The notes: generated from the letters alone by a model not told the origin. A DNA stretch of 64,000 nucleotides from Sambucus nigra (GCA_949130495.1 OX422221.1:482947159-483011158), one strand, 5' to 3'. Positions 31,918-43,547 are shown, counted from the stretch's first letter. Translations and numbers: made by a program.

Positions 31918-34815
31918 TGTAATACCCCGTACTTTTGTGATATTTATTTATGGGATTAATTGAATTAAATGGGTATTAATTGAGGATTAGTCCGGATAAC
32001 ATACTAACGAGATGTGAGTTGGTATTTGATTATAATGGGTATTATTTGATTATAATGAATATTGAATATATTGAATTTGTCGTGAAATTGAAATACGACA
32101 ATTTGGAAATTTTGTTGGGACGCGTGAGACAGTCGCGTCAGGAATATAATTATTAAAATTAAAAAGTGAATTTTATTTTTATCAACTGTGTGGTCATTTT
32201 GAGTGCGCCAACGCGTCCGGAAGGGTCGAAATAGTCTAAAAACACTAGCCGGGGGTTTAGTTGGGGTCCCGGGGCATTTTTAGGCCATACCGGCAACTTA
32301 AATGGGTATTTTAGTAATTTTGGAATTTAGGGATTTATGACCAACGAATTTTGAGAGTTTAAAATAGGGAATTTCATAACCCATTAACCCATTACCAGCA
32401 ATTAACTGAATTGTGGACAACGGGAGATTTAGGAGAGGTTAGGAGAAGTTCCCAAAAGAGAAACATAACCTCCATCTTCAACCTTCAACCTTGGGAGAGA
32501 AAGGAGAGAGAGCAACCTTCATCAATTCAACACCAAATTCAGAGAAAGATCAGAGGCAAGTGGTTTAATTACATTATTTACAAAGAATGCTTCTTCCATG
32601 CGTAGAGATTTATATAATTACATTGTTTTGGGGAGAATGATAAAAACCCATGAAATTGGAATTAGAAACTCATGTTTGACAAAGAGATTGTATGCAGAAT
32701 TGTGTTTGGATGATTATACTTTTGAAAATACATCTTTCATGCTACAAAAACGTATTTAATTAGGGACATTGATGAATTTAATTTTCTAGGGTTCATACTC
32801 ATAAGATTTGGGGGGAAATTGGGAGATTTGTTAGTTGGGTGTTGTTTAGGATGAATTGACCCCATAAATATGTTAAAATACGACCTAAGTATGTTTAGGA
32901 ATGATTAGAAACCTTAAACTACTGTTGGAATGATGTTTAGATGAGATTAGAGGTGAAGAGAATTGGGAAAAACGTAATAGGAGAATTCTGGGCTTGAAAC
33001 TGTCACCTCGTTAGAAGGCCTGCCCATGTCGTTCGAACGAGCTCGTTCGAACGAGCTTCTAACGAGTTGACTGTTTGACTTCTAACGAGTGGGATGTTCG
33101 TTCGATGCCTTTCGTTCGAACGAGATCTCGTTAGATGCCCACTTCGTTCGAACGAACTCTCGTTCGAACGATCTCGTTCGAACGAGACTTCTAACGAGTT
33201 GACAGATTGGCCTTTTTGGCCTGATTTGATTTGTAGTGTCCTGTAACCTTATTTAATTGAAGAGATAACCTTCCCTTGTTAACTATTTGGTATAATTGGG
33301 AGATTTGGGATATTTTGAGGAGTCAAACATAGTAGTGTGATTTGAACCAAATGATAGTTGTGAATTAGGACGCTAGTGACTATATACGATGTGAGGATTA
33401 TTGACGACTTATATATTTGTATTAACCGGGGATATGTGAATGGTGTAACATTATAAGTTGGTATTAGAATGAGAAGTATACCACTAATAATTATGGTAAT
33501 TACTAAGAAGTGTGCATGCTTAGTATATATGATTTTATGTGTATGACACACCTACCATACTTGCTATCATGGGTGGTTTGCGTTCTCTTGGGGCCATCTA
33601 ACCTTTGTGTGCCTACGGGGGGATTGGTACCTCGAGAACATAGGTCAGAGAAGGACTTATTGGGAAGTTAATAAGTCTGCTGATCGTGGGAGCATAGGTA
33701 TGTGCGTGACCCATGTGATGTGACTGTGTTTGCCTCCATTGTTTGTGATTGTTGTTATCTGAGAACGATTCCTGAGAGATTCGAAATGTGTGATCCTTAT
33801 GTACGTGATGTACCGGGATGGATAGCAGAGTATGTGTGCACCGCAGCTTAGTCTCGGAGTGCTTGTATTGTATATTTATGATGTGAATAATATACACTTA
33901 AATAATGAGAACTTTCATGTTGGTATTGTGTGTATAATTGTGGTAACGCTTTGAGAAGATAAAAAGGGATAATCTGTAGTGAATTGTATTGCTAATAATT
34001 GAGAATTCGAGTTTAAGTAAATCCCTCTATTTAATTGATAATATTGGAATGTATAATGGGAATCGAGTAGAAAGGGGTAAAATTTATGAAGGTATCGTTA
34101 GATATGAATGTCACTTAGATGGGTACGGTACGTTAGGAGTGCACAATTAGTCGAGAGGTGAGTATTTCATGTGAGTGCACGTCCTAACATGTATTTTTCA
34201 TTCATTGTTTTAATGTTATTAAAGCACTTGTTGTTTTTAAAATACTCTCCACTTTCGGGCTCTGACCCGTTTGCTTTCAAAACTATTTTTGTAAAAACCT
34301 TTTAGGTGCCCAGCCACAAGGACACCATGCATAGAATTTCCATTCAGGTGACGAGCTGTAGCTGTTGTGGAAGTTACAGGGCCTTGCTAGTAGACGCTTA
34401 TTTTGTCTTGACTCCATATTCAGTTCATCATTTGTAGGGCATGTTTCCCATTTCTATTAGAGACAGTTCTTATTTCAGTTATTCAGATCTTTGGCATGTA
34501 ATTAATTCAGGATACACTGTTTTATTTATTTCAGCTGTGGGATTGTTGTGAGGAGATTTCCTCCGGACTTACTATTATTTATTGGTTACCTTATTGAGAC
34601 TCTATGGTGTATGGTTATGTTACTCTTTCATTGTTCTTTCAATGCATGTTAATCAGACTTGTTTTAAAATTTGACATCTTACTTTTTAAATACTAGGTGG
34701 TTTGTAATTATTAAAATGTTTTCGACAGTGATGCTATTAACTGAACCAACTTGGCATTTTGTATTAATTTAATAAAGGAGTAGCTACCCGGTATTTAATT
34801 AGTCAGGGTGTCACA
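31918..34815 (+). mobile_element. Solo LTR of family B (2898 bp)
   Basis: It starts TGTAATACCCCGTAC, ends CAGGGTGTCACA and is flanked by the perfect duplication AAGAC (31913-31917; 34816-34820). The flanking element A LTR is contiguous when compared with the other LTR. It has no primer site or purine tract inside. Its layout parallels LTR A: same type of start, a GGCAAGTGGTTTAATT block (32552), a palindrome cluster (33030-33184), and a CCTTTTAGGTGCCCAGCCAC block (34298-34317). Short open stretches within it are not genes. Confidence 0.93.
33030..33184. repeat. Cluster of six CGTTCGAACG palindromes
   Basis: Perfect 10-bp palindromes CGTTCGAACG lie at 33030, 33044, 33113, 33145, 33161 and 33175. 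Variants such as CTAACGAG and CGTTAGA are interspersed. The cluster is CpG-rich within an AT-rich LTR. Confidence 0.95.
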
Positions 34816-35449
34816 AAGACAACCACCTGTTCAATCGATCGATCGACCCGGGGGGACTCGATCAATCAAGGGTCCCAGGAATTTGGCAATTCGGCCAGTT
34901 TGTTTACAATGAGGGTTTTAATTAACTTTTAATTCCCTTACTTTTATTTGGTGATAAATTTATATGGGAAACATATTTTCCTTAACAATTATAGGGTTAT
35001 AGGGTGATATAATGGGGTTTAGGAGGGTGTGGACGGTATGTCATGAGATAAACGAATTTGGAGAAATAATTCATAATTATGGATATTGGGCCGAGGAATA
35101 ATATTCGGGTATTATAGTTAGGTGGCACTACATTATTAAAGGAATTTAAGTGAGATATTTAATTGTGGACCAAGTGGGCGAGTCTGGGTATGTTAATAAT
35201 TATAGGTAAATATAATTGGGAAATTTATGGAAATAAATGTGTGACACATTGTAGGCGAATATGGGTGTGTAAAATTATGAGATGTAAGATGGACCAAGTG
35301 AGTGAGACCGAGTATATTGGTGAAGTGATACCAAGGCATTAAATTAATTCTGGAGAGAGAGTAATTAATTTGGAGACGGGAAATATTAAGTTACTGGCCA
35401 AATAAGTGAGTCTGGGGGTAATTGTTGGGAGACACCAAGAGTATTAAAT

Positions 35450-36045
35450 TAAAGGGGTGTTAATTAATTTTGTTAGAGTCGGTTTATAGACTCGGGTAGG
35501 ATTAAATTAATAAATGTGATAATTAATTTAATTAGAGTCGGATTTTAGACTCAGGTAGAATTAAATTAATAAATGTGATAATTAATTTAATTAGAGTCGG
35601 ATTTTAGACTCGGGTAGAATTAAATTAATAAATGTGATAATTAATTTAATTAGAGTCGGATTATAGACTCGGGTAGGATTAAATAAATAAATGTGATAAT
35701 TTATTTAATTAGAGTCGGATTGTAGACTCGTGTAGGATTAAATTGATAAAATGTGATAATTAATTTAATTAGAGTCGGATTGTAGACTCGGGTAGGATTA
35801 AATTAATAAATGTGATAATTAATTTAATTAGAGTCAGATTATAGACTCGGAGAGGTATTAAATTAATAAGTGTATTAATTAATTTAATTGGAGTCGGACC
35901 AAAGACTCGGGGGAAATATTATATAAATTGAGGTATGCGTTAAATATATTAGAGTCGGACCATAGACTCGGAAAGACGATTAATTATTAAGTGAGAAAAT
36001 TAATTACGTTGAGTCAGGCCACAGACTCAGGAAATTTTGGGCAGT
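35450..36045. repeat. 59-bp tandem repeat array, 10 units (3' LTR)
   Basis: Same unit as the 5' LTR array, with anchors at 35478, 35537, 35596, 35655, 35714, 35774, 35833, 35893, 35954 and 36013. That is ten units against nine in the sister LTR. Confidence 0.95.
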
Positions 36046-37612
36046 GTACGGGATATTTAGTACACGGTAAAACCAGGGTTTATAATATATATATATACGG
36101 TATAATGGTAGTGTATATATATATACGTATATAGATTGTGTGTGATATTAAATTACAGGCAGTGTACGAGATTTTTAGTACACGGTAAAGCCAGGGTTTA
36201 TATGATATATATACGGTACAGTGATAGTATTTATATACGTGTTTATATTGTGTGTGATATTAAATATAAGTGACTATATATTTATTCAATTTAAATACTC
36301 TAATGCTATCAAGGGAGGTTGCGCGATGTGGGTGAATCCCCTAGCTTGAGGAGTAGGGCGAGTATTTCCCCAGGTCATTGCGTCCAGTATATATGGGTGA
36401 GGGATTTATCTCACTTTCAGGGAAGGAATATGATCGCCTCCACTACGTTTATATCTTGGGCCAGGTTGGTGAGTGATTCCAACTTGGGGAACTAGGTTTT
36501 GTGAGCACACCTAGTGAGATGGCATTTTAGAGGGAATCATCCGGTGAGGGTATACTCGGAAGGATGGATACATGTATGATATATGTGTGGATGTTAGTAA
36601 AGGTACGTATAACATGGTAGCAAATATTATATGTAGGAGATAATACACTGTGTGATGTATTTACTTTATATAACTCGGATTACAGTTATATGCTATTAAT
36701 TAATGAGAAATTAATTAAGTTAATCATTTGTGGAAATAATACAGAGTGTGACGTATTAAATTTTTATAACTTGTGTTACGGCTATATGATATTCATTAAT
36801 AAGGAATTTATTAAGTTAATCGTGAAATAACTGATAATTCAGGAAATCATTATACTCGGGTTAGAGTAGTATGGCAAGGGAAGGTTAAACCAGGACTAGT
36901 TGGACGGGATAGAACAATTAGAGGGGGTTAGGATAACCGGTAGGTGTGCACAATAGTGGAGGGGTGAGATTGTCCACAAGGGAGTGCGACACTAACTTAA
37001 ATATGAAACGCATTCATGCATTTTAAATTACAGCAGTTAATTTACTTGCTAAATATTTTCAAAATGTTTTGGGTTCTACCCCTTGCTATAAAACTATTTT
37101 CAAAACCTTTTAGGTGTCCAGCCACAGGGACGCCAAGATTGATATTCTATTCCAGGGACACGGAGCTGCGGCATATGTGGATGCTAGCAGGAGTTTGGAT
37201 TAGACGCATCATTCATTCATTCCTAAAGTAGGAATCTTGTATCAGTTTAAGTTTTATTTAGGTCTTGTCGCCTAGACTTCTCGGTACAGTTTTCAGGTGT
37301 ATTTTATTCAGGTCTTGAATATTTGTATTGGATTATTTCTTTGGTGGCTGGTGATTTATTCGGCAAGTTGTGTGATTATGATTCAGTTTATTTTCATTCG
37401 GTTGTGTGAATGGTTTATATTTTAATTCCACATGTACTGTTTTGATTTAATTAAAAAGTTAAAATTGGCACCATTTTTTGGAATACTAGGTGATTAGTAA
37501 GTCTTAAAAAGTTTTTGACAGTGATGCTAAGGATGATCCAACTGGGATTCCTGTTTTTATTTGGTATAGGACTGATCACCCGGTATTTTATTAGGCGGGG
37601 TGCCACAGTTGT

Positions 37613-38400
37613 TATCCTCTTAACTAGTGACCTTTAGGCGATATGTTCTCTACGCGGGCCTTGATGTACCTCATGTAATAAAGATTGGACTTTTAAGGGA
37701 TGAAGATATTGTATGAAGGGAATGGCTAAACCTCTTTTGAACCCCATGCCATCATCTATTGCATATATGGCTAAATTTTGATGAATCCATTTAAAAAAAT
37801 TGGTTGTTTAAGAGTTCTCGATTTTATAGATATGTCAATCGTGTCTATCCATAATGAGCCTAATCATAGGTTCACATTCTCGATCTCTTCCTCTATAATA
37901 CTAGGATATGTTAATACATGTACTCACATAGTTGTTCTGATTTTAGCTATTGTTTTGACATTTAGATCAGCTAAAGAGTCGTCTTTAGAATTTTCAGATC
38001 ATGGGATTTTCAAGATCTTTACTTCCTAAAATTTATGTAGAAACTTCTCTAGTCTTTTCAAGTACCTGAATGGTTTCTCAACTCTTGCCCCATGAATGTT
38101 GATTACTTGGTTCACTACCAGATATGAGTTACTATCAGTTATCACCTATAATTCCCCCATGGCATAAGTTATGCCGAGGTTAGCAACCAGTTCTTCATAT
38201 TTGGCATCATTATTTAATGGTTTGAAGTTAAACCTTAGAGATTACTTCACATCAAAATATTTTAGAATAGATATGACCAGACCAGCTCAGCTTCCATCTG
38301 TGCATGATGATCCATCAATAAAAAGAATCCATGTAGAGTTTGATTTATTTTCTCTTGTGCGAATGTTTATGATATTTCTTCCTTTTTTTCTTCTTTAGGG
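37613..38400 (-). pseudogene. T3 RNase H and integrase N-terminus
   Basis: Upstream half of the T3 pol. At about 38335-38100 the minus strand reads TWILFIDGSSCTDGSWAGLV, then KYFDVK, FNFKPLNNDAKYEELVANLG and TDSNSYLVVNQV. This is gypsy RNase H, where D of D-G-S-S, E of Y-E-x-L and D of S/T-D-S are active-site residues and all three are present. The integrase zinc-finger region next to the insertion reads LHEVHQGPRREHIA then RSLVKRI, joining the GYYWPTMKED at 24668. Frames are broken between blocks. Confidence 0.78.
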
Positions 38401-39039
38401 TCCTTCTCCCCGAAGTTAAACTACATTATAAATAACGTTGTCAACCCTTTGATCAACGACCATGTTTAATTAATGATGTTAATTTATCCCACCTCTACAA
38501 TTTGTTCTATGAGTCTTCTTAACATCTCTAACATGTGAATGGACGTTTTTGTGGGTGACCCATATGCCGTATGACTTAAATTACTGGATCATTTTATTTT
38601 AATGCTAATTTTGTTTCAACATAATATAGGGTCATTTTTCCCTTAGCATCTGCTAACATTTTCAATTTATAATTTGATACTTGATAATTTCCATATGGCA
38701 CCTTTGGCCCCTATTTTAGATCGAATTCGTCTAGTTAACTATATTGGCTCTTAAAAGACATTTTTTTGTTAAAACCAAAATTTACCCTTATCCACAAAAG
38801 AAACAAAAAGTACAAATTTATTCATATTTTAAATGGGAAATAATTATTAAAAAGTTTTTAAACCATGTTTGTTTGGAAATATACCCAAAAGGGGGTGAAT
38901 TTTGTATAATTAACATTAACGAAAATTATAAAACTTTCTTCAAATTAATTGATATACGGTAAATCAATTGTAATGCAAGCAATTGATCAACGATACGCAT
39001 AAGTAGTTAAGAGTAGAGAAACTTTTTAACTTTAGCCTT
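38401..39039. other. Interval between T3 RNase H and LTR C, nothing clear
   Basis: By position it should hold the T3 RT-RNase H connection or the start of LTR C. I recognise no motif. The 72-codon open stretch at 38744-38962 is Lys/Phe-rich chance sequence. Confidence 0.35.
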
Positions 39040-39407
39040 TTAACATGGTTATTTATTTTGGGTACATTTCGTAATTGACTTTTGTAATGCGCAAAATGTC
39101 CGTTTTTAGTTTAGAACGATGGTTTAACATCTTATTAGGTTAGTATATGGCTCGAGCAAAGTTTTTAGGTGAGGCCCATTTAGTGCCCAAATTCAATTTA
39201 GGGTTTAAAGGGGAGGGGCTATTAGGGATTTCATTTATCATAAAACACAATTGGAAAGGACTATGGGGACTAAAGAGAATGAGCATGAGCATAAGATGAT
39301 AAATGGGGAGATTTGGATTGGTTTTCTGCACAATTCTACGATGCAAGTTTATATAGAATATGATTATGATTTTATGTTTGTCAATATTATGTCTATTTGA
39401 TAATACT
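39040..39407 (+). repeat. 5' LTR C, first segment
   Basis: It matches the 3' LTR C at about 47410-47775 (shared words: TTTTTAGTTTA, AGGTGAGG, CATTTATCA, AACACAATTGGAAAGGAC-like). It ends at the LINE poly(A). Confidence 0.75.
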
Positions 39408-39530
39408 TTTTTTTTGGATAATAGGGACAAAGCCCCACTAATTCATTGAATAATGGAATAAAATAAAATGGAACTTACAATAGAGAAGGATGACTTTATA
39501 AGTAGCCACATTTACAAGAAATATAAAAAA

Positions 39531-40130
39531 CTATGAGAATCTAAAGTTTGGTAGACCCCACGCATCTAAATTGACGAGACCTTTTAACTCTTTAGGAAAG
39601 TCATCTAAAGAGGACGATGTAAGATGTCTTTGAGACGAAACTCCATGATTAGGCAAAAAATCTGCACACTTATTACCTTCTCTAAGGATATGACAGAATT
39701 TCACCTTTCGATTGTAAGTTTTGATTTTAATCTTGGCAATAAAAGGCTCTATGCTACATTGGCACTTCATTTGCTCATTCAACAGTTTGATAACAATTAA
39801 AGAATCTGACTCCACAACTAGTCCTTCATTGAGAAAGGAATAACATAAATTAATGGCTTGAAGTACTGATAAAGCTTCTGCTATTATGTTCGAACCAACA
39901 CCAAAACAAGCCAAAGCTATAATTAACTTCCCTTTAGAATTTCTTAAAACCCCACCTTCTCCCATAGTCCCCAGATTACCTTTGCAACTTCGATCAACAT
40001 TACTTTTGAACCATTTATTTTCAGGAGGTCTCCAATGAACAAGTTTGATCAGCTGAATTGTCGATTGTTTAACCATCCTAGAGTAGAGGTTTAAATCAAG
40101 ATGCAATTTTAAGAGAGAATGAATGTCCAT
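39531..40130 (-). CDS. LINE C-terminal RNase H domain, open 199 codons
   Basis: Plant L1 elements of this type carry an RNase H domain after RT, which cuts RNA in RNA-DNA hybrids. Visible family features are HWRPPENKWFKSNVDRSCKG, GEGGVLRNSKGKLI, NIIAEALSVLQAINL, VVESDSLIVIKLLN and a C-terminal HILREGNKCADFLPNHG. Active-site candidates are D in N-V-D, E in A-E-A, D in E-S-D-S and D in C-A-D. All four are present. The region is uninterrupted, but the rest of ORF2 is broken, so this is probably a recent remnant and not a host gene. Host genes with this domain alone exist; the adjacent LINE RT makes that reading unlikely. Confidence 0.85.
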   Translation of the reverse strand: MDIHSLLKLHLDLNLYSRMVKQSTIQLIKLVHWRPPENKWFKSNVDRSCKGNLGTMGEGGVLRNSKGKLIIALACFGVGSNIIAEALSVLQAINLCYSFLNEGLVVESDSLIVIKLLNEQMKCQCSIEPFIAKIKIKTYNRKVKFCHILREGNKCADFLPNHGVSSQRHLTSSSLDDFPKELKGLVNLDAWGLPNFRFS

Positions 40131-41293
40131 TATGGATCTCTCTTCCTTAATTTTAGCATTCTCAAACTTCCATTTGTTTCTAGCCTTCCATATCCCCTAA
40201 AAAATAAAAGGATGAATGATTTTTAAAAGCTTACCCCACATTGAGTTGTTAGAACTGGCCCACCAAGCAATGAGTCTACCTCTAATCGAATTATTTAAGA
40301 TCTTAATCCCACATAAATCCTCAAAATGCTTCCAAATAACTCTAGAAAATTCACTCTGACAAAATAGGTGCTCTGCATATTCAACTTCCGGGCTAAGGCA
40401 TCAACCACATTTTAAAGGGCACCTGATTCTAATTCTCATGATAGTTGTGTCCACTGGAAGGCATTCTGGCAGAAGACATATTAGGAAAAATGAAATTTTA
40501 GTTGGAATCATCTTATTCCAAGTGAAGGTGGAAGTCTAGAAATGAGTTTTGGCCTTTCTAGCAATATTCTGTGTTGAGTTTAGATTAAAAGAACCATCAT
40601 AAGAAGGCATCCACACTATCTTATCACCATTATTATTCCCCATGACCTCCACTTTAGAACATGTAGCAATTAAATTATGAGGCAACAAATTATTTATTTT
40701 TCTATGATCCCATTCTTTATTACCATCTAGCAGCTCCGAGATTATTAGAGATTCTGAAATACCTATTGAATCAAAGGAATCAATACCTGTCCAGTTATCT
40801 CATTTCGCATTTATATTCTCCTTCCCAATGATCCATTTACTATTTTTCTCAGCCATCTCTCTATGAGAAACCATTCTTCTCTACGTATGAGATCCCCTTG
40901 AGGCCTTTGCTACCATAGGATGATTAATCCTACAATATTTTTGAAGCATGAATTGAGCCCAGAGAGAATCATGCTTTCTAAACTTCCACCATAATTTCAA
41001 ACTAAAAGCTTCCATAATGTCCTTTAATTCTTTAAACCCAACACCACCTTCTCAGTTTTGCAGCATGGATCCTTCCACGCTATCCAGTAAAACTTATTTT
41101 TATCTTCCTTTGATCCCCATAAGAAATTAGCCATTAGTTTTTCAATGATAGCTAATACTTTCTTTAGAGGTTGCATTGCAGCCAAAGTATAAACAGGTAT
41201 ATAGATTGGAAAACATGCTTGATGAGGGCAATCTTCCCCCCACCGAGAGAATCTTAGTCTTCTAGCCACCCAATTTATTTTTGATCTTAGCAA
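40131..41293 (-). pseudogene. LINE ORF2 thumb and zf-RVT region, broken
   Basis: 41293-41024 reads KINWVARRLRFSRWGEDCPH, then IYIPVYTLAAM, ANFLWGSKEDKNKFYWIAWK and VVLGLKN. This is the region after the palm that in plant L1 reads near L-S-x-G-G-R-x-x-L-I-K-S-V-L-x-x-I-P-x-Y and N-F-L-W-G. Downstream to 40131 the zf-RVT (C/W-rich) region is present only in frameshifted pieces. Confidence 0.8.
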
Positions 41294-42723
41294 TTAAACC
41301 TTCAAAAATAGATAATTTCATCCTTCCTACAAAAATAGGTCATCCCAGATGGTAGTTTTTTAACGGGAAAATGCATAGTCTCATATATTTCCTTCGATTT
41401 AGGCTTGATGATCATCTTGGAGCCGAAAATAGCACTCTTTGACTTGTTAACTTCTTAGCTAGAAATTTCTTCATACCTGTTCAACACCTTCTTCACTTGT
41501 TTGATGGCTTTAATACTCCCAGATGAGAATATAATTAAGTTATCTTCATAGGCAAGGTGAGAGACCATAGGACAATTGATTGGGGGTTTATATTTAGGAG
41601 TTTTAGCACATTTAAAATCTTTGTCTAGATTCATGCTAAGAACATCAGCACATATGATAAATAATGCAAGAGATAAAGGGTCTCCTTACCTTAATCCCTT
41701 GAATGATTTGAAGAATCCACATGAATCCCCTTTGATCATATTTGGAAAAAAAATTTGTTAGAAATAGTTCTCCAGATAAAATCTATCCATAACTCATTGA
41801 AGCGAATTTCCTCATGACTTTAATCAAGAATAGCCAAGAGATATTGCCATAATCTTTCTCCATGTCAATCTTCATAACTACATTGCTTCCTTCATTCTTT
41901 GAGTTGATCATTGATATCATCTCTTGAGATAAGAGAATGTTATCCACAATGACTCTATCTTTAACAAAAGCACTTTGGTTTGAAGATATTATTTTTGGGA
42001 CGATTAATGATAGCCTAGAGGCTAGAATTTTGGAGATGATTTTGTTAAAAAAAGTAAATAACCTTATAGGTCTGAATTCTAAAAATGATTGAGGATTTTT
42101 ATTTTTGGGAATAAGAATTATGATAGTGGATGTGAACAATTTAGGAATCTGCAAACCACTGAAAAAACCATCTATAGCTTTACATACATCCACTCAAATA
42201 ATATCCCATGCTGAAGTGAAACATTTCCCAGTAAAGCCATCCATACTTGGAGCACTATCCCCACTTATATCCCAAATTGCATCTTTTATCTCCTCCATAG
42301 AAGGCTTATCAGTAAGCATAGCATTGTCTTCATCATTAATGAGGCTAGGGATTACATCCATATATTCCTCATCATCAGGTCTAATCACTTCCACACCAAG
42401 TAAAGACTGAAAAAATTTCAGACCTTTACTTTTAATCATCTTTTGAACCTCAAGACAATCACCTTCGATATTTTTATTTTATGAATCTAGCTCTTTTATC
42501 TTCATTCTTGAACAAACTTATGGAAACATTTCGAGTTTGTCTATCCTTCTTTAGCCCACTTGAAATTGTTATTTTGTCTCCAAAATTGTTCCTCCATTTT
42601 AAGCCAGTAAGCCATATAGGCCTGACATTTATTCATCTCCTCCATTTTAGAATTGTTGGGATCACTCTCAAACAACATTTCACTTCTAAGGGGTGCATCC
42701 TCAGCATGATTTAGTATCAACAC
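41294..42723 (-). pseudogene. LINE ORF2 reverse transcriptase, broken
   Basis: 42439-42194 reads SMEEIKDAIWDISGDSAPSM then DGFTGKCFTSAWDII (family: I-x-x-A-x-W-x-x-x-x-x-K-S-P-G-P-D-G-F). 42193-41783 reads TIIILIPKNKNPQSFLEFRP, FNKIISKILASRL, NQSAFVKDR and VVMKIDMEKDYGNISW, the palm region with the first catalytic Asp. The F-A-D-D box is altered to AYEDN (near 41545). Frames change between pieces. Confidence 0.88.
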
Positions 42724-42740
42724 AAAAACTTGAAAGAGAT

Positions 42741-43547
42741 AAATCCAGTACAGCTATGGTGGTGCATCAATGGTGATAAACAAGTGTCTAAATGACGAAG
42801 GAGATGAGGATAAGAGGAATATACACTAGCATATAAGTTGTTAGATCATTGGACTACTCCATTGTGTAGGTGAGTGTGGATTTAACTATAATAATGGGCA
42901 TTAATGGCCTTAATTACAACTCTCATCACTTTCTCTCTCTATTGTAAAAAGATCAAAGCTTGGGATAGGGTTTATAATTCTGTATTCTTCCTTCTATGGA
43001 AGAAGATGGGTTTAAATAATGCTTGGGCCTCACAATGCACCCCCAAGGATGCCAAATGCATGTCCTTGGTGGAGCCACCAATGGGATCTTGACACTTTCC
43101 CTCTTAGAATGTATTTAAAATAATGATGGAAATATTCCCTCACGTGCACTTGTGATTTAGTTATAACTGCTAACCCATGTGGATTGTCCATGCTGAAGTC
43201 ATGTATCACATGTGATGGGATTTCATCAAGGGAGGTCTCGTCCAGGCCGAGTATGAGACCTCCAATATTTGTTCGATTTCTTAGAGACTCCTAAAGTATA
43301 GTCTCGATCGTATGGATGCCTGGCCAAGATAGGATTGGATGACGAAAATTGCATTATTGATAAGTCTTAGTTGTCTAGCATGATAGACGAGATGTGGCTT
43401 ACTAAGAGGATAGGTGGTTAAAAGGTCTTGTCCCTAGAAGATAGGTAAGTCCAATATTTTTGGCATTGGATCTCTATAGAATGTGTGTTTTATAAGTCCG
43501 TCCTCGGCTGAGCGAGTACCAATTCGGGATAAGGTTACACCTTGGTG
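42741..43547. other. Block between LINE 5' end and LTR C, possibly a Tat-like LTR
   Basis: This block has no counterpart in the 3' LTR C, so it was inserted or carried in. It contains CAGGCCGAG and CCTCGGCTGAGCGAG words that resemble Tat-like LTRs. I found no clear target duplication or TG/CA ends. Confidence 0.3.

Larger units (their letters stand above)
24669..37607 (+). mobile_element. Element A: long-LTR gypsy derivative lacking pol, inserted in T3
   Basis: The element has two LTRs (24669-28442 and 30871-37607, the second carrying a nested solo LTR), a Met-tRNA primer site, a decayed gag and a purine tract. There is only about 2.4 kb of internal sequence and no PR, RT, RH or IN. It is flanked by the perfect 5-bp duplication GTTGT (24664-24668; 37608-37612). 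The T3 integrase reads across the site once the element is removed. With LTRs of about 3.8 kb and a gag-only interior it fits the LARD-like class of non-autonomous elements. The TGTAACACCCCG terminus and gag type place it in Ty3/gypsy. Confidence 0.93.
30871..37607 (+). repeat. 3' LTR of element A, interrupted by a solo LTR
   Basis: Second LTR copy. Removing the nested LTR (31918-34815) and one AAGAC leaves 3834 bp, 60 bp longer than the 5' LTR. The difference matches one additional tandem unit. It ends GGGGTGCCACA. Confidence 0.93.
39408..42740 (-). mobile_element. 5'-truncated L1-type LINE (ORF2 remnant)
   Basis: Minus-strand non-LTR retrotransposon. Its 3' end is the poly(A) read as T9 at 39408-39416, directly joined to LTR C. 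Reading from 42723 it contains the ORF2 middle region (EEQFWRQNNNFKWAKEG), the RT fingers and palm, a thumb, a zf-RVT-like region and a C-terminal RNase H. The endonuclease domain and ORF1 are absent, so it is truncated at its 5' end, as usual for L1 insertions. Confidence 0.88.

Noticed and set aside
27881..37231. Similar open stretches of about 70 codons at 27881 and 37016 suggesting a conserved small protein
   Set aside because: They are the same position of the 5' and 3' LTR of element A. The shared block may be regulatory, but coding is not supported.
39531..40130. Stand-alone host RNase H gene
   Set aside because: It is directly continuous with LINE RT thumb sequence upstream and a LINE poly(A) downstream.
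42741..43547. Solo Tat-like LTR
   Set aside because: Suggestive CTCGGCTGAGCGAG words, but neither clear TG...CA ends nor a target duplication could be found.
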